Source: Trichobilharzia szidati (Eukaryota > Platyhelminthes > Trematoda > Strigeidida > Schistosomatidae). Taken from it: 64,000 nt of DNA. Positions 56,126 through 64,000 of the stretch are shown in pieces. Both the position numbers and the translations under genes were made by a program. How positions within the stretch are numbered: position 1 is the stretch's first letter; each line of letters begins with the position of its first letter. Location of the stretch: positions 114,382,110 to 114,446,109 of the forward strand of contig OX235279.1 of assembly GCA_944472155.2 (NCBI GenBank), in the 5' to 3' direction. The notes below the pieces were generated by a model. That model was not told the origin of the DNA. It was given only the letters and a program-made list of their open reading frames with translations, and made no database searches.

Positions 56126-58171
56126 GTAAACACTTCCTCGGAAAGTGTTTTGTTAAGCTATTGTTATCTGACAAATATGTGCAGGGAGCTGGGAGAGGTA
56201 ATGTCTCAAAATTACCTTAAGATCATTTTCCTGCTTTCTCAATCTTGAGTTTTAATAATTCGCAGTTAATATTCTTATTATGCATTCTGGGATTGTGTCT
56301 CATTGGTTTCCGCACACGGATATTAATCAACATTCTGAGGGTTTGGATAATTGTAGCTCTAGGTAGATCTTTTGCTATTTGAATTTCCCCTGGCTTCAAC
56401 TTCATTTCAAATAAGTTAATCAGCCTGCAGTCTGACCGATATCTAATCGGGCATAATATAGATGCCAAATATTTGGATAGTTCATATGCTGTAGTGTTCC
56501 TAAAGTCGACTATTGGCCTAGCAGATTATCCTGTCCCATGAATTTTGACAGTAATACCGTGCATTCTACTAGGAATACTAGTCTCGGTCACTAAGTTAAA
56601 CCATGTCGACTCACCCAGAGGTGACTTCATTCGGTGTATTAGACCAGCTGTTGGAGTTTTGATCCTTACTATTGATAAGCATGTCTGTGGGTTTCGTAAT
56701 CTCCTCATAGGGATGCATTTGAATTTGTTGATTGACTTTCTTAATGTAATCTGATTTGTCCATAACTGCTGTTAAGTTAATGTTATATGCTTTGGCAATT
56801 ACTATGCTTCTGTCGTTAAATTAGCTTTTTCGGGCTGACATTTGTGGTTTTGATGAGTTTTGTTTGTCGTTTTTTGATGTCTCAATGTGTTGACATAGAT
56901 TGTGTGCTTGAACTTGTGTATCGTTTGTCTAATCTATGGAGCTTAATGTTACTTTTGTGTGAGAAATGAGATCTTCAGGCTTTATTGTGTTAATGGCTGT
57001 ATTGAAGTTTGCATGTTTCTGAGGCGCTTATATTTCTACTGAGCATAGTGTTGTGGTTGTGAAGTTAAACATGCAAGGTTTTGTTTCGGTGTCCTGCTTG
57101 AATGAAGTATGTTAAGCAACTGACTTCTGGTATTTCTTATATTCGCGATTAGTAAACGAGGCCCGAAGAGCTATGAATTTCAAAGCAGTGCTCAGTAAGA
57201 ATGAGTGGAATGGTGATGCTTCTGCCGAGAATCTTAAGATTGGCTTATGCGGATAGCTGAGAAAGGCACTCTTTTTGACTGACCTACGGATGAATGTCTC
57301 GTTGATGACTGAACCTTATTAGTAGTAGTCCACGACTGAGGTCGACATCGTCACTGATACACCCTTGAAATGATCAAACTATGCTCACCATTCTGGGGAA
57401 ATTCATTGAAATGTGTCACGCAAGTTTTATATTTGACACATATCATCATCACCATCACTAATAGTAGTAGTGGTAGTCGTACTAGTTTTCTCTCCTGTTT
57501 ATTGTAGTTTTATAAGCTATTCAGTCAGATCTGTCAATAAACACCTAATAGTGTATGTTGAAAATAGATTTAACAATATGCAAGGTGAATGTTTCTGATG
57601 ATCGTTTATGTTGGTGGACGCTTTTTCACTGGTTTTTATGTTCATCAATTGATGTGTGGAGAGTAACCACTGATAGCACTTGTGATACCCTAATGATCAA
57701 TCGATAGGTCCATTATGGCCAACTATACAGTGAATCATCGAGCGGATTGACTCAGTGGCGTCATCTCTGTGACTGCAGTAGTGTGATGCGACTTGGAGTC
57801 ATCTGTGAAGAGAATCAGTGCCTAGGTGAAGACACACTTTGGTAACGAGTGCCAATAAGAACAGAAGCTAGATCAACAGTTTTATGTCGATTACCTCCAA
57901 CGAGCTTTGAGATGACTATATATATGTATACATGTCAGGTGTCCTTTGCAATGGAAGTTAGTTACTTGTACAAGGTGTTTTTATGTAGATTAGACTATAA
58001 TTCTTAGATGCTACGTGAAGTGGCGGGTTTGTGGTATTAGTAGAGAGACTTGAGTTACATCTAGATCATTTCTAATATGAATTTTCAATAATGATTGTAG
58101 AAGTAATTCCAGGGTGTCTGTCCTATTATGCTGGTGCTTGATTTTTGTCTTTTACATTTTCATTCTTTTAG
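56126..58171 (+). other. Dicer intron containing an antisense PLE fragment
   Basis: A large intron. A minus-strand PLE remnant occupies 56,223-56,720. The palindrome begins at 56,345. The rest is AT-rich and unrecognised. Confidence 0.55.
56223..56720 (-). pseudogene. PLE RT fragment in Dicer intron (left, continuous copy)
   Basis: Minus-strand pieces read HGITVKIHGTG (the G-L-P-K-I-H-K-P block), then after a stop ARPIVDFRNTTAYELSKYLA, SILCPIRYRSD, NLFEMKLKPGEIQIAKDLPR and ATIIQTLRMLIN, ending NKNINCELLKLKIEKAGK. The order matches the first RT blocks of Penelope-like elements (R-P-I-V-S...Y-x-L-S-K-x-L, then the A-x-x-x-V...L-L-x-x-C-L region). The palindrome edge at 56,345 falls within ATII/QTLR, and the protein reads straight through it on this side. 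Confidence 0.6.
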
Positions 58172-59358
58172 AATGTACTATAGATTATGAAGCTATTGAG
58201 AGTCTTGTGAATTGGTCACTTTGTCGTACGAATTCATTGTCTTCGGACATTAAAAACAACACTAGTGGATCAGTAAAGATCAGACCTGTCCGTGGTATTT
58301 TGCCTAGTTGGCATGTTACGCTGAGTCAAATACCTCCAGAAGATTGGGTTGGTTTAGTAGTCAGACCTATTCACCTTCCAGATAACGATCCTGGTATGTT
58401 TTCGATTTCAGAAGTGTGTTCGGAAACTCCTGTAAGTTGTGTGCCGCGGTGTTTAGCTTCGAAACTTCGTAACACGAAAAATGAAGAAGTATCAGCAGTG
58501 ACCTATTTAGATTTCTACAGAACGAAGTGTCCCCTGATGAGAGATCTACCCATTGATATTTCAATGCCACTGTGCAAGACGTCACGACTGACGCGTCATC
58601 AAAATTGCACCCAAGTTACTGTGGGTCTACGAAGAGGTAAATCAATTCTCAGACAGTCAACTTTCGTATGTGAAGGGTGTTTATTACATCCATTATCTTC
58701 ATGGCTTTGGTTTCTGGTGTCTACGATACCTGCAGTTCTTTATCAGATGTCGAGGGCATTGTTGGCATCACAATTGTCCACAGAATTGGCCGCTGAGTTA
58801 AAGAATCCCCATCCATTCTGTCACAAGACGAATCCATCCAATATGACGGATGATTCTCTTTCTCCTGTAACCATTTTCGTGCCTGACCGTCTACGTGATG
58901 CTAACTTCTCAAACGGTGAACTGATTAACGCAACTATGTTTGATTTTAAAGTTGATGAACTAACTTCAAAAGAAGATCAGGAGATGGATGATATGGCTGC
59001 AAGGGAATTCAAAGGCGCTCCGACAGTTTGTCCTCAACCCAGTGACCTGATCGAGCCAACTACTTTGTTAGGTGCTCGTGATGCAGTGAATCTTGAGCGT
59101 CTAGAATTTTATGGCGATTCGTTTCTGCATTTGATATCTACACTGAGTGTTTACGGCGCCAGTCCACAGGATGCGGATGAAGGACACTTAAGCTGGAAAA
59201 GAACTTCACTTGTATCAAATGCTCACTTGTGTGATATCGCTCGAGATTTGGCATGGTATGAATATTGTACTGGTCGAACATTCTTTCCATCAGAACATTT
59301 TGTACCTCCGTGCTACACTGTTTCGTCTGAGGTTAGTGGCTGTGATGGTAATCTTTGT
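56345..59358 (+). repeat. Palindrome, left arm (3,014 bp)
   Basis: Reverse complement of 59,366-62,379; paired positions sum to 118,724 along the whole arm, so no net indel. Differences seen: 56,742, 56,747, 57,012 and 57,534. The comparison was by eye, so the count is a minimum. Confidence 0.9.
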
Positions 59359-59362
59359 AATG
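58172..59362 (+). CDS. DCR1: Dicer, large exon: PAZ, connector helix and start of RNase IIIa (truncated at palindrome centre)
   Basis: The exon opens after TTCTTTTAG with TIDYEAIESLVNWS. EDWVGLVVRPIHLPDNDPG and MFSISEV match the PAZ core of Dicer (E-D-Y...P-R-Y-R-N-F-D-Q-P...Y-V-A-D-V). YLDFYRTKCPL and the following TSRLT match the PAZ end (Y-Y-K-T-K-Y...S-S-R-L-N). LLHPLSSWLWF and PAVLYQMSRALLASQLSTEL match the connector helix (I-H-P-I-P-A-S-L-W...L-Y-R-L...L-L-T-A-E-E-L). RNase IIIa begins with NLERLEFYGDSFLHLISTL, keeping the catalytic Glu and Asp pattern of E-x-x-x-D, followed by WKRTSLVSNAHLCDIARDLA. The reading frame is open for almost 400 codons and stops being Dicer exactly at 59,362, after GCDGNLC. 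RNase IIIb and the dsRNA-binding domain are not in the window. Confidence 0.85.
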
Positions 59363-59365
59363 CAA
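59359..59365. repeat. Palindrome centre (7-bp spacer)
   Basis: TCTTTGT, AATGCAA, ACAAAGA: the seven bases AATGCAA separate two perfectly complementary arms. The spacer lies inside the Dicer exon. Confidence 0.9.
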
Positions 59366-60552
59366 ACAAAGATTACCATCACAGCCACTAACCTCAGACG
59401 AAACAGTGTAGCACGGAGGTACAAAATGTTCTGATGGAAAGAATGTTCGACCAGTACAATATTCATACCATGCCAAATCTCGAGCGATATCACACAAGTG
59501 AGCATTTGATACAAGTGAAGTTCTTTTCCAGCTTAAGTGTCCTTCATCCGCATCCTGTGGACTGGCGCCGTAAACACTCAGTGTAGATATCAAATGCAGA
59601 AACGAATCGCCATAAAATTCTAGACGCTCAAGATTCACTGCATCACGAGCACCTAACAAAGTAGTTGGCTCGATCAGGTCACTGGGTTGAGGACAAACTG
59701 TCGGAGCGCCTTTGAATTCCCTTGCAGCCATATCATCCATCTCCTGATCTTCTTTTGAAGTTAGTTCATCAACTTTAAAATCAAACATAGTTGCGTTAAT
59801 CAGTTCACCGTTTGAGAAGTTAGCATCACGTAGACGGTCAGGCACGAAAATGGTTACAGGAGAAAGAGAATCATCCGTCATATTGGATGGATTCGTCTTG
59901 TGACAGAATGGATGGGGATTCTTTAACTCAGCGGCCAATTCTGTGGACAATTGTGATGCCAACAATGCCCTCGACATCTGATAAAGAACTGCAGGTATCG
60001 TAGACACCAGAAACCAAAGCCATGAAGATAATGGATGTAATAAACACCCTTCACATACGAAAGTTGACTGTCTGAGAATTGATTTACCTCTTCGTAGACC
60101 CACAGTAACTTGGGTGCAATTTTGATGACGCGTCAGTCGTGACGTCTTGCACAGTGGCATTGAAATATCAATGGGTAGATCTCTCATCAGGGGACACTTC
60201 GTTCTGTAGAAATCTAAATAGGTCACTGCTGATACTTCTTCATTTTTCGTGTTACGAAGTTTCGAAGCTAAACACCGCGGCACACAACTTACAGGAGTTT
60301 CCGAACACACTTCTGAAATCGAAAACATACCAGGATCGTTATCTGGAAGGTGAATAGGTCTGACTACTAAACCAACCCAATCTTCTGGAGGTATTTGACT
60401 CAGCGTAACATGCCAACTAGGCAAAATACCACGGACAGGTCTGATCTTTACTGATCCACTAGTGTTGTTTTTAATGTCCGAAGACAATGAATTCGTACGA
60501 CAAAGTGACCAATTCACAAGACTCTCAATAGCTTCATAATCTATAGTACATT
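59366..60552 (-). pseudogene. Inverted partial copy of the large Dicer exon
   Basis: Minus-strand mirror of 58,172-59,358. It encodes the same residues (PAZ to RNase IIIa start), with the same acceptor at its 5' end, and is truncated at the same point by the palindrome centre. It lacks upstream exons on its own strand, because the mirrored intron ends inside the PLE at 62,379. It cannot encode a Dicer but would be antisense to the upstream exon in a read-through transcript. Confidence 0.8.
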
Positions 60553-62003
60553 CTAAAAGAATGAAAATGTAAAAGACAAAAATCAAGCACCAGCATAATA
60601 GGACAGACACCCTGGAATTACTTCTACAATCATTATTGAAAATTCATATTAGAAATGATCTAGATGTAACTCAAGTCTCTCTACTAATACCACAAACCCG
60701 CCACTTCACGTAGCATCTAAGAATTATAGTCTAATCTACATAAAAACACCTTGTACAAGTAACTAACTTCCATTGCAAAGGACACCTGACATGTATACAT
60801 ATATATAGTCATCTCAAAGCTCGTTGGAGGTAATCGACATAAAACTGTTGATCTAGCTTCTGTTCTTATTGGCACTCGTTACCAAAGTGTGTCTTCACCT
60901 AGGCACTGATTCTCTTCACAGATGACTCCAAGTCGCATCACACTACTGCAGTCACAGAGATGACGCCACTGAGTCAATCCGCTCGATGATTCACTGTATA
61001 GTTGGCCATAATGGACCTATCGATTGATCATTAGGGTATCACAAGTGCTATCAGTGGTTACTCTCCACACATCAATTGATGAACATAAAAACCAGTGAAA
61101 AAGCGTCCACCAACATAAACGATCATCAGAAACATTCACCTTGCATATTGTTAAATCTATTTTCAACATACACTATTAGGTGTTTATTGGCAGATCTGAC
61201 TGAATAGCTTATAAAACTACAATAAACAGGAGAGAAAACTAGTACGACTACCACTACTACTATTAGTGATGGTGATGATGATATGTGTCAAATATAAAAC
61301 TTGCGTGACACATTTCAATGAATTTCCCCAGAATGGTGAGCATAGTTTGATCATTTCAAGGGTGTATCAGTGACGATGTCGACCTCAGTCGTGGACTACT
61401 ACTAATAAGGTTCAGTCATCAACGAGACATTCATCCGTAGGTCAGTCAAAAAGAGTGCCTTTCTCAGCTATCCGCATAAGCCAATCTTAAGATTCTCGGC
61501 AGAAGCATCACCATTCCACTCATTCTTACTGAGCACTGCTTTGAAATTCATAGCTCTTCGGGCCTCGTTTACTAATCGCGAATATAAGAAATACCAGAAG
61601 TCAGTTGCTTAACATACTTCATTCAAGCAGGACACCGAAACAAAACCTTGCATGTTTAACTTCACAACCACAACACTATGCTCAGTAGAAATATAAGCGC
61701 CTCAGAAACATCCAAACTTCAATACAGCCATTAACACAATAAAGCCTGAAGATCTCATTTCTCACACAAAAGTAACATTAAGCTCCATAGATTAGACAAA
61801 CGATACACAAGTTCAAGCACACAATCTATGTCAACACATTGAGACATCAAAAAACGACAAACAAAACTCATCAAAACCACAAATGTCAGCCCGAAAAAGC
61901 TAATTTAACGACAGAAGTATAGTAATTGCCAAAGCATATAACATTAACTTAACAGCAGTTATGGACAAATCAGATTTCATTCAGAAAGTCAATCAACAAA
62001 TTC

Positions 62004-62379
62004 AAATGCATCCCTATGAGGAGATTACGAAACCCACAGACATGCTTATCAATAGTAAGGATCAAAACTCCAACAGCTGGTCTAATACACCGAATGAAGT
62101 CACCTCTGGGTGAGTCGACATGGTTTAACTTAGTGACCGAGACTAGTATTCCTAGTAGAATGCACGGTATTACTGTCAAAATTCATGGGACAGGATAATC
62201 TGCTAGGCCAATAGTCGACTTTAGGAACACTACAGCATATGAACTATCCAAATATTTGGCATCTATATTATGCCCGATTAGATATCGGTCAGACTGCAGG
62301 CTGATTAACTTATTTGAAATGAAGTTGAAGCCAGGGGAAATTCAAATAGCAAAAGATCTACCTAGAGCTACAATTATCC
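62004..62379 (+). pseudogene. PLE RT fragment, right (broken) copy
   Basis: Plus-strand mirror of part of 56,345-56,720, ending at DLPRATII. The next codons (PSEMTTSGFS) are unrelated to the continuation seen in the left copy. Confidence 0.65.
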
Positions 62380-63638
62380 CATCCGAAATGACTACAAGTG
62401 GGTTCAGTCGAATATGTATGTAGTTCAGTTAGGAGCCTGACTAGTACGTCAGATGATTTAACTGATGAAATAGAGAAATCGAGAAAACAATACCAGTGGA
62501 CAACTATTCATCAGGTCTTATTCAAGTGTGTGATATAGATGATGAAAACATAAGTGATAACGAATTCAAAACATCGACGGCACTACCATGTAAAGAAGGA
62601 ACATCAGAAGACCTACATAGGAGTCTTAATACCACTGAAACTAGAGGGACATTTAAAACAACCCATTTACTCTCAGACAAACTTTGTCACCTTCAACACT
62701 CAATAGACCTAATAAAGCGAAATACGATTAACCAGTAGACGAGGGTTAGTTATGTTATCAAAACATAGAAATCCCGCCAGGTTTAGAAACCTTGGCCACG
62801 CTCAGTTAAGTAGTCTCGCGAAAAGTGCCTGCATTGTTATGCATCCACTTCCGTGCTATCACACAGTAGGATGGGACAGAGTAAATGTATTACAAATAAG
62901 ATAGTTAATCACATCATAGAATAAATTTATTTCATGAAAGCACACAGTGATGCGGTATTATTTTCTGATGACGTTGCGACCACAATTTATTGCTCACAAA
63001 CATTACGATGCTCACATAACTCTCAGACATTGTCCGTATGATCCCATTATTTCTTATCCTCTGATTTTATTCGTACTAATATTTCTCATATCTCTGATAT
63101 TGGCGTTGCGTTATTCCTATTTCGTGTGTTGTGTTGTGCTAGGCGTAGATTCCATCGACAAGGATCCACTGATCAATCAACTACTCCCTCCACTTGCCTA
63201 TATCACTCCAGTGCCCGCACACATAAACTCAACAACACAGGGAATAAAATCTTTACTTCGGTCAGGAAATAAACTACGACAATTAGTTATATTTAATGGT
63301 TGGAGGCAGTCGGTATGCATATAAGTATAATGCATATTATAGCCAGTGCTGAGGATCTAATTGATAAGTAAATATTTCCTCACTCAATCCTTTTGTCATC
63401 CAAATGTCCAAATGGGTATTTTCCTTTTATATTTAAAACCAAGCATCACTGTCTTGGTTGGATACAGTAACAACGATGTCAAGCCTCAAAACAACCCAAC
63501 AATGGATGGAGGATGACAATACAAATACGCCTTCCAATCCACCCTTTCAAACTGCTTCCAACAATTAGCTATTCCGTCATGCATTCAATAGTGCCAGTTA
63601 AAATCACCATTATTTGGATAATGTTGATTGATGTAAAC
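62380..63638. other. Unassigned sequence right of the palindrome
   Basis: Open frames at 62,496-62,738 (acidic, Ser/Thr-rich, DIDDENISDNEFKTS) and 62,947-63,324 (a hydrophobic run LILFVLIFLISLILAL) have no family or splice support that I can state. A short phrase near 62,970 (CTGATGACGTT...CACAATTTATTGCTCA) resembles 39,730-39,765, so part of it may be an unrecognised repeat. Confidence 0.4.
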
Positions 63639-63914
63639 TCACTCAGACCAGACTGCATGATATTCAACAAGTTCGTCTCCTGTCCATGTAAGTCTGTCAA
63701 ATGCGAACCGACAGCTTCTATACAATACGCGACTGCCGGGTTCGTCGTGATGAAAATAACAAGGTTGACCCAGATTATAAGTACCTATATGTTGCATTTT
63801 CTTGTCATGTTGGTCGGCGTCGAAGATCAGAAAGTAGGTACCTAAGAATAGCACAGTGAGTAGTGTGAAGCATATAAGCTTCATATTTAAGAGTTTAGTA
63901 CGTACGGTGTCCAT
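63639..63914 (-). CDS. Small secreted or membrane-anchored ORF, unidentified
   Basis: A 91-codon minus-strand frame. Two possible starts are Met-1 at 63,914 or Met-11 at 63,884 (MKLICFTLL). Residues about 11-30 (KLICFTLLTVLFLGTYFLIF) form a typical signal peptide or signal anchor, preceded by positive charges. The remainder is polar with two cysteines (LGQPCYFHHDEPGS and YRSCRFAFDRL), suggesting a possible disulfide in the lumen or outside the cell. No match to a family comes to mind. It may be a complete short gene or the first exon of a longer one. The hydrophobic segment is the main reason to list it. Confidence 0.3.
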   Translation of the reverse strand: MDTVRTKLLNMKLICFTLLTVLFLGTYFLIFDADQHDKKMQHIGTYNLGQPCYFHHDEPGSRVLYRSCRFAFDRLTWTGDELVEYHAVWSE

Positions 63915-64000
63915 CCACTTTCAAATTTAAGCTGGAATTAGGACATTATAAAGTGATCGAACCTATCAATACCAGACACAACCATGCATTGACAAGAGAA

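Larger units (their letters stand above)
59366..62379 (-). repeat. Palindrome, right arm (3,014 bp)
   Basis: Reverse-complement copy of the left arm. It ends at ACAATTATCC (62,370-62,379). Beyond this the PLE sequence of the left flank is not continued. Confidence 0.9.

Noticed and set aside
58367..58585. Antisense ORF inside the Dicer exon (also mirrored at 60,139-60,357)
   Set aside because: Shadow of the Dicer reading frame.
1..64000. CRISPR arrays, operons, riboswitches or bacterial terminators
   Set aside because: None seen; the sequence is eukaryotic.

Overview
The window looks like a piece of a trematode genome, most likely a schistosomatid blood fluke. The support is SR2-type RTE and CR1-like (SR1/Perere-type) non-LTR retrotransposons, several Penelope-like elements (PLEs), decayed Sm-alpha-type hammerhead ribozyme sequences, AT-rich intron-like DNA and a spliced Dicer gene. 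No bacterial features are present. Family names come from recalled motifs, not from database searches.

Positions 1-54,380 are almost entirely a retroelement graveyard. A CR1-like family B copy lies at 1-1,770 (minus) with ORF1 only; its ORF2 would lie off the left edge. RTE-type reverse-transcriptase (RT) tails follow at 1,785-3,110. A PLE with inverted pseudo-LTRs lies at 3,572-5,877 and carries a hammerhead ribozyme in each arm. An isolated host exon lies at 6,545-6,718 (minus). An SR2-like RTE lies at 7,100-10,370 (minus). Two CR1-like family A copies are joined head to tail at 10,470-17,620 (minus), and a third, inverted and internally deleted copy lies at 22,600-25,385 (plus). PLE remnants lie at 18,347-20,210, 26,960-27,163, 41,502-42,460, 45,797-46,196 and 52,030-52,760. 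Family B copies lie at 27,930-30,160, 31,640-34,800 and 48,090-51,275; the last abuts a Ty3/gypsy remnant at 46,349-48,090.

From 54,384 the plus strand carries four exons that read in order as the platform, PAZ, connector-helix and RNase IIIa parts of Dicer. The last exon is cut by the centre of a palindrome of about 6 kb (arms 56,345-59,358 and 59,366-62,379, 7-bp centre at 59,359-59,365). Beyond the centre the Dicer exon, its intron and part of an intronic PLE are repeated in reverse complement. The arms differ by at least four substitutions, and I saw no length difference. The left outer edge continues smoothly through the PLE whereas the right edge breaks it, so the right arm is the derived copy. 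It is either a fold-back assembly or library artefact or a young inverted duplication. If real and transcribed, it would make a long hairpin RNA from the gene for the enzyme that cuts such RNA.

The only host coding sequence I can name is Dicer. Three other candidate host exons (6,545-6,718; 39,162-39,203; 42,649-42,829) have splice-like edges but no recognised product, and one short secreted or membrane-anchored ORF (63,639-63,914, minus) is unassigned. Everything else is mobile-element debris or AT-rich sequence in which I recognise nothing.
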